64,000 bases of DNA from NCBI GenBank assembly GCA_022606135.1, contig JABYQN010000002.1, positions 2,108,001 through 2,172,000 on the forward strand, written 5' to 3'. The DNA is from Fomes fomentarius. Taxonomy: Eukaryota; Basidiomycota; Agaricomycetes; Polyporales; Polyporaceae. The notes beneath the pieces are model-generated. The model saw nothing but the letters and a program-made list of their open reading frames with translations. It did no database searches and was not told the origin of the DNA. The number at the start of each line of letters is the position of its first letter. Within the stretch, counting starts at the first letter, position 1. Made by a program: the position numbers and the translations under genes. Below, piece after piece: positions 47,108 to 59,515 of this stretch.

Positions 47108-48009
47108 TGACCACGATGACGACCGCGACGAGGACCTTGACATATCATATTTCTGCATTCTTATGTTCTCCCACCACACACGACAGCCATCTATCTATCC
47201 AGTTTGCATCCACATTCACTGTTCATACATCATTCATTCACCATGTCTTGCATTTCCCTCATCCCTCACTTTCATTTCTCGCAGTGTACGGCTGTTGTGT
47301 TTGACCAGCCGCATACGTTATAAACTCATTCCTAATCTCTTGCATATCTTCCACATCATCCAGCCATCCGGCCATATACCTTCCTCGCTCATCATGCCTT
47401 CACTCGTCTCATATTCATCCTGGTTTCGTATTGCCTACCGCATCATTGACACCCATACCCCTCCTTCACTCTCCGACCCTAATCACCCTCTCCTTGATGT
47501 ACAATCATCATGATGTACTCGCACCCGACCACCGCCCCACCTGTTATGTTACCTGTATATTTATACTCTTGTACCAGAGTTCTTGTTGTCTGGTTGATGT
47601 GTACGTTAGAAGTTGTCCAGCTCGATGTTTACGCCCTTGTACTTGTTCTCTAGCTCTGTAACTCTCACTCTGTACATGCTATAAACCTCGTCTTTGCTCC
47701 CGAACGCATTCGGTATATGTGTATATTTATCGATATCTAGCCGCAGTGGTCCCAACTCGGGTGCGGTGGCCGAGCAGCCCCCCTTGAGTTGAAGTTCGCA
47801 CTCACAAATTATAATGATCCCATGACTTGATCTCGAAACAGCATCATATCGCCGAGGCTTACTGACCCTGACCCTGGCATGCGTTCTTCACCTCTTGAGT
47901 TACCTACCTCTCCTCGACCTTCTACAGCCACCATCACTAAGTAGCTCCAACCAACCCCAGCCAGTCGACTCGATACAGCAGCAGCGTGCTCGCCTCCGCG
48001 GGGACTGCG
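47108..48009. other. Spacer, C/T-rich, no gene
   Basis: The + strand is rich in C and T (for example 47180-47470). No domain-bearing frame was found. It is the 3' region of the RhoGEF gene and the promoter of the BTB gene. Confidence 0.45.
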
Positions 48010-49317
48010 ATGACAGACCAGAGGTACCCACATCCATCGAACTCGAACTCGGACTCGGACTCGGATGGCAGCCCGCCTCCCTCCACTGTGAGGACGCAGA
48101 GCGAGCGACATCCCGCTCTGTACTACGATGACGGCACCGTCGTCCTCTCGGGGCTCAATCAGGATGGCGAGCGACAGCACTTCCGCGTGCACAAGTCCAT
48201 CCTCTCCAGGCACTCTCCCGTGCTCGCGGATCTGTTCGCAATGCCCCCTCTCCTCGAGCTCGCCCCCGGCGCTGGATCCTACTCGCTGAACCACTCGAGG
48301 GCGGAGAAGAAGCTGCAGCTCGCGGAGTCGTACGACGGCGTGGTCCACGTCCAGATGCCAGACAGCGTGGAGGAGCTCACGAGCTTCCTGAGCATGTTCT
48401 ACGACCCCTTGTGAGTCCCGCGCACTCCACATTCGGCATCTGGCTTCCGTCCAATCCGCTCACTCGCATTAATTTCGGTCACGCACCCCCACTGAACGCG
48501 CCCCGCTCAATTGCCTATTGAATGCCTTGTGGCTCCTTTCAACACCTTCTATTACGCGCATTGCACATGACACAGGGGGACGGCATACAAACGATTCGAC
48601 CCCAACACGCCCGTGCTCGTCGAAGGCGCACTCAAGCTCGCGATGAAATACGAATGCGACGCCCTACGAAAACGCATCGTCTCCTCGCTCGAGGCCGACT
48701 GGCCGCAGACCCTCGCCCAATGGGACGCACGCCGCGCCGAGGCGATTATCCTCCGCTCCGAGCACTCGCTCCAGCTCACCGGCAAGGTCGACGGGCTCTA
48801 CCTCGACGACCGCCTCCCCGAGCCCGCGTCGGCGATCCGCATCGCGAGCGACTACGGCATCCCGAGCATCCTCCCTGCCGCGTTCTACACCCTTGCGCTG
48901 CTCAGCACCGACGCGGATTGGGACGCGTGCCGCGCGAACCCGGGCAGGCACCTCCGGTTCGGTGCGCGCACCGCACGGTGGCGGTGGCTGGACAAGAGGG
49001 ACCTGATGCGCCTGGTGCACGGGCAGAAGCTGCTCGCGGCGCACACACGGGCGGTCGGCACGGACATCTTTGGGCTGAGGTGCCAGAGGGGGGTGAAGGG
49101 GTGCACGAAGGCGCGGAGCGACTGCTGGAAGTACTTCCAGGAGAACGCGCCGAACTCGATGGACGACCCGCTCGATATCTTGTATGACTGCATGCGGCTC
49201 GATACACTGTTCAGCGACCTGCCGTGCGCGGCGTGCACGGCGGATATCGTTGTAATGGCCGAGAAGAAGAGGAGGGAGCTGTGGAGGTGCCTCCCGGCTG
49301 TTTTCAATCTCCAGTGA
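48010..49317 (+). CDS. BTB/POZ-domain protein
   Basis: Likely an adaptor, possibly for a cullin-3 ligase. Two exons (48010-48411 and 48576-49317) join as FYDPL/GTAYKRFD. The BTB fold is seen in ERHPALYYDDGTVVLSGLNQ, FRVHKSILSRHSPVLADLF, VHVQMPDSVEELTSFLSMFY and LVEGALKLAMKYECDALRKRIVSSLEADWP. The C-terminal half, containing HLRFGARTARW, CTKARSDCWKYFQENA and LPCAACTADIV, is the extension common in basidiomycete BTB proteins of this type; its role is unknown. A short SNSNSDSDSDSDG stretch near the N-terminus comes from a TCGGAC-like microsatellite. The start is the first in-frame ATG preceding it. BTB genes are strongly expanded in agaricomycetes, so a specific function cannot be named. Confidence 0.88.
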
Positions 49318-49751
49318 GCCCCCTGCTTCGTCTCTCTGCGTTTTTCTGTTGTGTCTGTCATGTATGACCTCTGCGGTGTGTGCATCTTTCGTGCTCTATT
49401 GTGTACTTGTATACTGCTGTATTTTTCGGAGGCGCTGTTCAGCGTATTACGTGTTCACGAACATTCAACTGTTGTAATATACTTTGATCATTGGGCAATA
49501 TCCTTACCCAAGGCCCAATAGCCTGCTCAGTCACGGTGCAATGTACCAGTGATGGATCGGGTGAGAGATTGGCACTGCGCTCGGTTGACAACAAAGTACA
49601 TACATATATGATATAGAGCAGCCTGTCTCTCGTCCCAAGCGCTGAGATCAAGTGAAGGGAATGGGATAAAGAACGGCTAAGGAACAGCTTTACAAGGGTG
49701 CGCTGGGACGGACAGCATCCATCGTGAACATCAGGGCTCACCTGTACGCCC

Positions 49752-50628
49752 TCAGTTGTCCTGAATCGTGATCCTTCCTAGTCGACACCCTTCCACCCCG
49801 TTGAATGTCAAGACATACTCGCCCTCGATGACGTCTATCCACTTCAGTTCGCCTTCATTGGACTCTACGACTCGGCCATGATCCAAGAGCCAATGACGGG
49901 CAACACCTGTGAGGCATCCGGTGGATGTACATGGTGTTACCCAACGGGGTGGGTTGCGTCGCAGGAATGCGATGTTGCGGATGGACGTCTCAGTGATGTC
50001 ACCATCTTCGTTGTACAAGACGACTTCATGAACAGAGGGCGTGGGTGGCGGTGGTATGTTGAATCGATCGCGGGCCGCAGTATAATGATCGCGACGTGTA
50101 GTCTTTGTGCGCGTGAACAGACTGGAAGGAGTGGGTGTGATGTCTCGGTGGATTATCAATAGGTCGTGGCCAAACGAAGGAGGCTCCGGGGCAGACTCAG
50201 ATGGTAGCCATGTCGAGGCCACCATGGGATCGGGCACAGGTAGAGGCGCCGCAGGAGTTGCAGTTGCAGATAGCGCACCGGTATGGGAGAGCAGAATGCG
50301 AATCTAGAGATAGCAAATGAGCACTCACAACCGTGGATGCGGGATATCCTACCCGATAGCAGTGCGTGGACGCAAGATGGCTAGTTCCATCTTCAGCTGC
50401 GTCGACTGCAGAGTTGCATTGTTCCTCTAGGTAAGGCAACGTCAAATTTGAAGGGGTAGGCCAGCCGTGTGACTGGGTAGCGTCGAGAAGCCTAGAGATA
50501 TGGTATGGCAGAAGAAAGTACGGCGACTGGGTGCCTCCGTTTGCGTCGGTGTTCAGGGCCAGTGCGCGCAATTGCGGGTCATATCTGGTAGAGGATAGCA
50601 GGAAATATTCTGTGTCCGACTCGGACAT
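49752..50628 (-). CDS. ABZ2: Aminodeoxychorismate lyase-like PLP enzyme (ABZ2-like)
   Basis: Class-IV aminotransferase fold; in yeast Abz2 converts 4-amino-4-deoxychorismate to p-aminobenzoate for folate. Two exons join across a GTGAGT intron at about 50331. The result is MSESDTEYFLLSSTRYDPQLR, PYFLLPYHISRLLDATQSHGWP, RVGYPASTV-IRILLSHTGALSATATP, the PLP-lysine motif TKTTRRDHYTAARDRF, VLYNEDGDITETSIRNIAFLRR and WVTPCTSTGCLTGVARHWLL. Length and motif order fit fungal Abz2, though D-amino-acid or branched-chain aminotransferases share the fold. It shares a 174-base divergent promoter with NBR1. Confidence 0.78.
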
Positions 50629-50745
50629 GGACGGAGACAAGGCTGGGAGAAGAGGCTGAGCTCAGGGACAGCGCAGTCGATTTGAGGCAATGAGGCATGT
50701 GATCGAGACGCGTCACGACCCAAATACACCGGGCGCCAATTACGC

Positions 50746-50752
50746 TATATAG
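50746..50752 (+). promoter_or_regulatory. TATA-like box of the NBR1 gene
   Basis: TATATAG about 55 bases before the ATG at 50803, within the short promoter shared with the divergent ABZ2-like gene. Confidence 0.5.
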
Positions 50753-50802
50753 ACGTGTGTACGTCGGGCCTCCCTCCATTCCTCTCTTCTGCCACCCTCA
50801 CC

Positions 50803-53800
50803 ATGGCGGTCTTCACAGTCAAGGCCACCTATCACAACGAGACTCGCAAGATCTCATTCCCTGACAATGTTTTCCCTACGTATGATAAGTTGTACAGCCA
50901 GGTGAGTTTACAGCACCCGTAGCAACCCCGCATCAGGCACTTACCGCAGCCTCTCAGTTGTATCGGGTCTTCCCCATATCCCACTCCTTCTACCTATCCA
51001 AGCTCTTATTATCTCCTGATAGCTCAAAGCCTGCTCGTATCCTAATTGGCAAGGAAGTACACTCTGCCCAAGAGTACGACCATTATGTCGCTCCTTATCG
51101 AGGGCTCTCCTACCCTCGTGCCCTTCTCCGCTTTTCTGTCATCGACGAGACTCCACACAAGTCTCCAAGTATGTCAGTGAGCTCCAGTCTTCCCTCCGAT
51201 GTCATCTCCCACAAGGCAGAGTCGCGCCCGGTTTCGACCTCGTCCACCAGCGCTCCTTCAACTGCCGCTGACAGCTCTGCTGCGGAGATATACTCCCACC
51301 TACGAGGTGACCGTCGTATACTTCTCGACCGTCTCATGGAACGGACTCAACGAAGTGCATTCAACGGCATCCCCCCCACTCCGTCGGCTTCGTCTCGTCC
51401 GACGTCCATGGCTGAGTCTTCGCGTCCAACGTCATTAGCGTCGGAGCCCGAGGGTTGGCGCCCACTCCCCGCCCGACCGTCGTCGAGGGATGAGTCTGCG
51501 ACAAGCACAGCAAGCACCCACACTGCTCGACCTTCCTTGTTTGACCTCCTTGCAGATGTACCGCCGTCTAACTCTGCTTCACGATCCCCCGCAAGGAGGT
51601 CCGTGGCCTCACTGCGCGACCTCACGGCAAAGGGGTCCGTTCGCGGCGAAGACACCCCACGTTGGTACACATGGCAGCCTTTCCCACCGTCGGACGCGAC
51701 GCCTAAGTTGCCTTCAGTCGGCGAGCGATCGCTTCCTCGCCCCGCCTTTGTGGCACCTCCACTTCCAATCCTATTCCCGCAGCAGCGCAGTTACAGTCGT
51801 GATACGAAAGCACAAGGTCCGCAAGCCGAGAAAGACGGTGCACACGCGTCCATGTCCCGGGCAGATCGCACAGGCGCTTCGCAGCCGCGCACGCAGTCCC
51901 GCCCTTCAGCGCAGCATGATGTGGCGCGCAGCGGCAGCGTACAAGAAGAAAGGCAGCGACTCGTTGAGTTTCTGAACATGGACGACACTCCTCTTCCGAA
52001 TCCCAAGATTGACCACTGTTGTTCTGTCGAGGAAGGCAAAGCCGAGGTCAAAGCGCTGATGGACAAGTTCAAGTTAGACATCGAAAGGACGATTGTGAGG
52101 TACTTTGGAGAAGATTGGGATAAATCGTCAACAGACAAGACGGAGCCGTCACTTCCTTATCTCCCGTCCCCGCCGACTCATCGTCCGATGCTACCTAGGT
52201 CCGAGCCCGAAACACGCCCTGTCGTTTCCTGGCCTCCGCCTCCTCCGCCGCATTACACGTTGCCCCCGCCCCCGCCGCCACCAGTGCCGTGCATGCTGCC
52301 GCCGCATTTTGTGCCTCCACCTCCACCTCCGTGCATCATTCCTCCACCTCCGCCACCGTGCATCATCCCACCGCCTCCTCCGCCGTTCTTACCCAGCATT
52401 TCTGGTTTCGGAGGGCCCTGCGGTCATGCTCCCGATCACGACAGGTGCTCACCACCTTCGTCCTCGCGGTCTAGTACACCCCCTTTACCGCCACCTCCTG
52501 GTTGGGTCCCCTCAGTTGCATTCAATCCTATTCAGGAGAAGCCGTCACTGTCTGTGGAGTCTCCCATCGGGCAACAAGAGAATGATGAGACTGTTCACAA
52601 GGGTGTTACATGCGATTACTGTGGAAAGAGGAACATCAAGGGAACAAGGTACAAATGTTTGCAGTGCCCCGGTATGTACCATGCAATGGCTGTGTTGGCA
52701 CGAGATTGACCTGCGTGAATCCCTCTTGAAATTCAGATTACGACTGGTGTAGCGCGTGTATGTCATCCCCCAAGGCTTGGGTAGCCCACTCGGCGGAGCA
52801 CGCGTTCTTCCCCATTCACAAGTTGGAGGATTTCGTGCATTTCTGCCTTGTCAAGGACCGTCGATTGCGTCGCCAGCCTGTGCACACCGGGATCACGTGC
52901 GACGGATGTCATCAGAAGAATATCACTGGTATCCGACACAAGTGTGTGCAATGCGCAGGTAATTGGAGATAGTACATCTCATATGTGTATATTGTCTGAT
53001 AAATGTTGTGCGTGTCCCAGACTTCGACTTCTGCGACTCGTGCGTATCCAGCCCGAAGACGCGCCTGACCCACGACATGTCCCACGTGTTCTTCCCGATC
53101 AAGTCGCCTGGCATGAAGGAGGCGTACTACAAGGCCCGTGAACAGGTGGAGCAACCGTCTGTCATTCCTCCTCCGGTACCTCAGGTGCAGCATTCTTCTA
53201 TCCACTGTGACGGTTGCTCCCAGTTCCCCTTGACTGGTGTCAGACACAAGTGTCTGGATTGCCGGGGTCAGTGTGTCTCATTCCCCTCTCTGGAAACACA
53301 CTCATGTTTTTTGATAGACTACGACCTTTGCACCTCTTGTATTTCGAATTCTGAAATCCGGGCCAAGCACAACACCTCGCACGCTTTCTTCCCGATGGCG
53401 ACTCCCGCGGACCACACAGAGTACGACAAGATCCGTGCCAATCACCGCAAGAGCAATTCGGAGACCTCGAGCAACACTCGCCGTTCCAGTGCGACTCAGG
53501 CCCAGACCCGCCCGGTCCATAAGAACATCATCTGCGACATCTGCAACCAGCAGATTGTCGGTGTGCGCCACAAGTGCCTCGACTGCGCCGACTATGACCT
53601 CTGCGAGAAGTGCATCTCGACGCCAGAGTCGCGTAGCCGGCACCATGCGCAGCACCAGTTCTTTGCCATTGAGAAGCCCGGTGAGGTCATCGTTCATACG
53701 GTCTTCAGTGGCGATGGAGAGCGGGAGCCTATGCGCCCGACGCAGGCGAGGTTCAACCCACCTACCCCTGCCCCTCGTCCCAGAGATGTAGAGCCGGTGG

Positions 53801-56246
53801 TACACAATGCCATGTGCAACTTGTGTGATTCGAGGATCCGGGGGGATCGCTTCGTAAGTACATTTCCTGCTTCCACTGGAGATATTCTAACGTGCGTTCC
53901 AGAAATGTCTGAACTGCCCTGATTATGATGTCTGCCAACTATGCTACAAGTGCGATTTTTACTGCGTTCCATAGAAACTTCGTGACTGACATCTCGATAG
54001 GATCACTCCTGAGCAGCACCCTGACCATGGTTTCGTCAAGGTTGGCGAGCCTGCGATGTTGATGGCGAGTCCACTTTTCGCACATAATCACGGATCATTT
54101 GACTTAAACTTGCACTTGCATCAGATCCGTGACAACGCAAATGACGCAGTTCACTTCGCATCCTGCAATGCGTGTGGCCAACGGATCAAAGGCGTACGGT
54201 ACAAGGTCAGCACAGTCCAGGATTATAAGACGTGAATACTGTACTGACCCCTCATTATCTTCAGTGTATGCACGAGTCCTGCCCCGATTTCGACCTGTGC
54301 GAGAACTGCGAGGCTCATCCTATCGCCGTTCACCCAATTACCCACCCGCTGCTCAAGATTAGGATTCCCGGCGTAGTGGTACCAACCATCCTACGACCAA
54401 ATGAAGTCACCACGCCAAGGATTGCTACGCCTCCTCTTCAGTACGACATAGCGCGCGAGCAGTCTCCAATAACACCTGCTGCCCCTCTTCTGCCCTTTCT
54501 CGACGTCGAACCATTGATGAACGCGCCCGCCCATCCGCCTGCCATCCCCCTTCCGCAGTTCACTCCCGACTTGAATGTACCCAGTCTTCCTCAGACCAGG
54601 CAGCCGTCTCCCGACATGATGCAACGCCCGCTGACTTGGTACACGTGGAATCCCAGTCCGGCCTTCTTGCCATCGCCGCCTGTCCATCCGACAGCGATGC
54701 TCTTCGCCGAACGAACTCCGAGCCCCGCGACCTCCCCGAGCATCAGGGCGTCGCCGGGACCGATACCTATCCCGGCTCCTATCACACCTCCCGCGCTACC
54801 TCAACCAGAGTCGATGCGCAACTTTGAATTGTTCGGCCATACCCTGGCTACTTCCGAGGTAGCGCCTGAGTTCTTGGAGCCTGTCCCTCCACTTGTTGAC
54901 ATCGACGACTCAAACCACGCGCCGACGGTTCAGGAGTATGTAGAGACCGAAGGCACGCTTGGCGGTATTTCGACTCCATCAGAGGTCCCCACGACATCAG
55001 CATCATCCTCCAAGTCTGTTCCGAAGCTTGGACCCGTGAACAACGACTGGAATGCGCTCTGGCCGGAACTATACACCACGTTCAACCATCTCCTCGACCG
55101 AGTGACTCCCCCCGTTGAGGCAGCTTCGTCTTCTGGCAATATGCCCGGTGCCATGGTTGTTGAAGGGCCTGAACCTATCGAGGGGGTGCAGCGCGCCATG
55201 TCCCTCGGTGTCGAAGTCTCTACGGCGGTCGAAGAGTCCCCCCTTGTTGGCGAGCCACTCCTCTGTCGGCCTCTCTTGCCGGAGCGTCCGTTCAATCTTG
55301 GCCGGAGCTTGAGCGATCTACTCGGTAGCGTGCGTCCTACAATCCCAACTCTTCCGCGCCTCCCTACGCCCCCGGCATCCATCACCGCAATTCCCGCTGC
55401 TGAGCCAGAGTCTGAAGCGACGCCGGCTCCTGCAGTGGTCCCATTCTGGCAATCTGTAACTCGCCCCGGCCCAGCTCTCACCGCCGTATTTGTCTCGGAC
55501 AGCAACATCCCCGGCGGGCAGATCTTCCCACCCGGCGCCGAGTTCGTCAAGTCGTGGAGGATGCACAATGATGGTGTTGTAGACTGGCCTGAGAGCACCG
55601 AGCTTGTGTTCGTCGCTGGTGATCGTATGTCTCCTTACAACGGCGGTCCCATCAAGGTTAAGGTTGGTTCTGTGAAGGCCGGTCAAGAGGTTGAACTCGT
55701 GTCTGGGGAGATGAAGGTATGTTTGCTCGTCTATGTATCGAGTAGACTGTAGCTAACGATTTCGATAGGCTCCTGAAGTACCAGGCAAGTACGTGAGCTC
55801 CTGGCGTCTGAGCGATGGCAATGGCAACCTCTTTGGCAACAGTGTGTGGGTCGAGTGAGCAGCATTGTATCGCAGTTATGACCGTGGTGCACCTACTTAC
55901 CTATCTCACTTCCAGTATCACTGTCGCGGAGATGAACGAAACTTCCTCCGACGAATCTCTGGCTTCCTCCTTGGTCATCATGCCTCACGCAGTCCAGCAA
56001 ACCGTCTCCGGGCGTACCACAGAAGGAGCCAGGTTCTCAACTTCGTCAATGACTATCCCGTCAGCACCGTCGTCCATTGGCGGCTCTTCAATTTCCCTTC
56101 TTGATGCCGTCTCCTCGACCTCGTCTGATGACGATGATGCTATGTACGAGGACAGTCGATCTCGGGAAGTTCCGACTCCCGAGGCCCCTGTGCAAGATGC
56201 CGAATACGTGATGTTGTTTGACAGCTCTTCGTCCGAAGACGATTGA
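50803..56246 (+). CDS. NBR1: NBR1-type selective autophagy receptor with PB1, six ZZ fingers and FW domain
   Basis: Receptor linking cargo to Atg8. The N-terminal PB1 domain (FTVKATYHNETRKISFP...LLRFSV) is followed by a long Ser/Pro-rich linker with a poly-proline stretch near 52220-52390. Six ZZ zinc fingers then appear, each with the CDxC...GxRxKCLxC..DYDLCxxC pattern, near 52605, 52890, 53200, 53530, 53810 and 54160; most are split by an intron after the CxxC..KC half. The NBR1 FW (Ig-like) domain is seen in FVSDSNIPGGQIFPPGAEFVKSW, then VDWPESTELVFVAGD and VSSWRLSDGNGNLFG. The tail ends DAEYVMLFDSSSSEDD, a candidate Atg8-binding LIR at 56205-56216. No UBA domain is seen. Human NBR1 has one ZZ, so six is unusual by animal standards. 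Confidence 0.92.
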
Positions 56247-56466
56247 GCAGCTCGTTGGTGGCTCTCTCTCTCTGGATGTACGATTATAGTCAGAAGGTCA
56301 ACGAGTCGTAGCGTACGTTGGCTGAGGAGGAAAGAATTGGACTGTCGTTCCTTGTCAATTGTACAATTTTTACGCGAAGAGTGAATGCATGCCTATTGAT
56401 TGCCCTTAACTACAACTATAACCTTCTGGCTCTAGGAGGAACAGACAGATCCATTCGAGAACTCTG

Positions 56467-58241
56467 CTATACGGAGGTTGGAAATGCACCATTCTCCCGG
56501 AGTGAAGCAATGGCTCGCTCTATGTCGCCTTCTATGTCGTGGTGCCATACGGGTTCGTATATGTCATGCAAGTCTTCGCGTATACCTTCTGCAGTGGGTC
56601 CATGTGGGCCCTGGAAGTCATAGGTCCTGCCTGCATTGCGGCTGGCCTCCCAGACCATCTGCGCTCGTGGTTGGCGAATGACTGCATAGGCGCCAATTAT
56701 CGCCTATGTCTGTCGTGAGCAAAGCGGCTGGCTTGTTGGCCTTCGGCACGAACCTCCAGATTATCCAAAATAGCGTCCGGGTGGCTCAGGAGGCGGCTAA
56801 GGACATAAGCGTCTTCTAAACCTTGACCTGCACCAGCTCCCAGGTGTGGAAGCATGCCGTGTGCCTCGAAAGCCCCAGTCCAGGGGTCGTTGTGTGAGCC
56901 TTTCCCTCGCACTCGCACAAGGATACTAATGTGCTCACCGCATCGCCAAGAACCGCCACCTTTCCTTTGGCATAGCTCTCGATCGGAGGATGCACGACGT
57001 GGATGAACCACTTGCTGGGCTGCTCGGGCATACACTTGAGCAGCGCTACGACGTCAGGCCCCCAGCCTTCGTACTCCTCGTCCATCACGTCTTTCGAGAC
57101 ATGCTGGACCCAGGAGATGCCCTTCGGAAGGTTGTCTGCGCCGATTGGGATGTCGTAGCGTGCGGAGAATGCGACCACGTTGATCTGTAGAGGTGTCAAA
57201 TCGAAGTACTCAGGGAGGTGGGCAACCTACTATTTCCGCGTCTTTGATGGCAAACAGTATGAAATGCTGCATACACAAGTGAGCTTCAGGCCAGTGTGAT
57301 CAGGGACAGGAACTTCCTACCTTGCTTGGTCCGCATAGACAGGCCGGATGGTCCGAGAGGTCCAATTTGAAGCCCGCAGCCTTCAACTTGGCGTATGGAA
57401 TCAACCCTCGATATGCGAGTGTGTTGCTGAAGGCTAGCCGCTTGTCTGCATCGCCGACAACGTAGTCGCGGACGTTGCTCTTGATCCCGTCCGCTCCCAG
57501 AACGAGGTCTGTTTCGAAGGTTGTGCCATCTTGAAAGTGGACGAGTAAACGCTTGGGGTTACTGGGCGATTCTGTGATTGATGTGCAGCGTTTGTTGAAC
57601 TGTGCAATGCCTGGGTCCAGCAAAGAAACAATCGCCTCAAGGAAAACAGCGCTAGAACAGCGACTAGTGTCAGTGCGCCCACGAGCTAAGGATATCTCTC
57701 CGTTTAGATCGTTACCGGTGAAGTGCGATCCCTCTATCTTCCGGAATGGTTTCATACTAGAAAAAAGATGTGAGATGATATGAATTTCGCGTTACGGCCA
57801 CGGTGATACCTTCTACTTACTGTGGATATGTGCTCGTGATCTCCGTGGCCGAAAAAGAAACGGAAGCTTCTATCCTTGAGTTCTCTGGGATTCACCCTGT
57901 CGAGTATTGCATCTAGCATGCCGAGGGCCTGTAGAACCCGCACGGCATTGGGGCCTTCACGCGATTAACCGCGGGAGTGTCAGCGTAAGTAGGCTAGTAT
58001 AGGCCAGATGTTCTCATACCTACGCCAATGCCCGCCCCAATTTCGCCGAATGCTGCCTACAACATATTATCAGTCGCAATGCGCTTCGTTTGGTGTCCAT
58101 ATATACGACTGAACGTACCGCGGATTCGAACAATTGAACAGGAACGCCAGCCTTCTGTAAAGCAACAGTGCAGACCAGACCACAGACGCCGCCTCCAATC
58201 ACCGCAACCTGAAAGGGCTTCTTGGTGGGGCTATTGGCCAT
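56467..58241 (-). CDS. FAD-dependent monooxygenase, salicylate-hydroxylase type (copy 3)
   Basis: The third relative of the genes at 6911 and 10712, 44 kb away. The Rossmann motif VAVIGGGVCGLVCTVALQKAG, the DG motif VLGADGIKSNVRD, LAYRGLIPYAKLKAAGFKLDLSD, KGKVAVLGDA and the AHGMLPHLGAGAGQGLEDAYVLSRLL segment appear in family order across short introns. The C-terminus runs ASRNAGRTYDFQGPHGPTAEG. The start was chosen as the internal ATG at 58241 (MANSPTKKPF) rather than 58268, because it fits the N-terminus length of the paralogs. A TATATA on the minus strand at about 58313-58318 is suitably placed. It ends convergently, about 220 bases past NBR1. The substrate is unknown. Confidence 0.87.
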
Positions 58242-58312
58242 TGAGTGAAAGATGCGGTGCGGAGTCAAGACAAGCAGACTGCGTCCGATAGGTGAGACGT
58301 ATCGATGAAGCC

Positions 58313-58318
58313 ATATAT
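58313..58318 (-). promoter_or_regulatory. TATA-like box of FAD monooxygenase copy 3
   Basis: TATATA on the minus strand, about 75 bases upstream of the chosen start at 58241. Confidence 0.4.
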
Positions 58319-59515
58319 AATGCCTTGGTTGAAGGCCCCTCGTGGAGCCATGACAGTGCAGCGCTAGTAGGCCTAATCACGGTTTGTCCTAAGTGACTAC
58401 ACGAATTATAATCTGGTGGGACAGACGCACCATAGGAGGCATTGGGACCTCTTTGCGGATGCTGCGCTGCCGCGCAGAATGTGCCGCAGAAGCCCCCGGC
58501 ATCCGGTGTGAGAATAGAAGATCGCGCGGGACCGGCGACGAAAGATATTCTAGGCAACAAATTACTCACTGCGCGTGCGACAGTCATCTGTGGCCCCCAG
58601 ACGGAGCAACTTGAAGCCCGCTCACTTGGATGCCTTGAACTCTGAGGTGGGATTGCCATTCGCCCTGTCCGGCATGAAGCTAACTTTACGCCACACCGGA
58701 TGCTTCTGGTCTTGCTATTGTACATCCGACCTATATATCCGTCTGCGGAGGGGGTCGCATGTGCAGCCGCGGGGACAACCCTTGCACACTGTACTCTTTG
58801 GTTTCCAGATATAGTTGCAGCACTCACCGTTGTTTCGGTCTAGAATGACCGTGAAGATGTAGGACTCCGGTCCATGACTAGAATGACTAGATCATGGCCC
58901 ACCGACCCGAGATGACTCGAGCTGCTCCATTGGCTGAGACGCATAGTTATACGTCATCATAGCCCGCAGAAAGCCATTCGTGCTGTGAGACCTTGCACGG
59001 GTAAGCTCGAGACGAGACTTACCCCCTTTAGTTCGCGTTTCCGAGATTCATAACTCCGGCGATATCATGCCTTGAGTACAAGGGACGTTGGTAGTGAGTC
59101 GGTATGCTTAATAACCTCGACGCAAACTGTTGTGAAGGGGCCGATTCGCGACATCAATAGATTCGGTTGGGACGCTGGCCGATGAACTTGAACATGTACT
59201 CGGGATCTTCCGGTGGCCCCTTCCTCAACGGTCCCAGTGATGGTCGATCGACGCAATGTACATCTCGCCTGGGCTTGCTATTGCTAGGCCATGTGTTCAT
59301 CTATAATCATCACTGATATCTCTTTATTCAATGCAGTTCAGATCGAAGTCTGGCGATAACAGTGCAAGATTGACAATCTAGTTAGTACACCTACAGCATG
59401 ATACAACAGGTGTCTAGAGAGGCAAGTCGGTGTCCGAGACAAAGTCCTGAGGGACTCACAGATGGTTTCGTCAGGATGGCGTAGCATTGCAGTAAGGAAG
59501 GCGCACTCACCAATA
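58319..59515. other. 1.2 kb spacer, no gene
   Basis: Only short frames without motifs. The minus-strand frame at 58231-58827 is an upstream continuation of nothing recognisable. The spacer holds the promoter of FAD monooxygenase copy 3 and the 3' flank of the membrane-protein gene. Confidence 0.45.

Noticed and set aside
47809..48432. A 207-residue minus-strand open frame.
   Set aside because: Antisense to the first exon of the BTB gene; composition follows from that gene.
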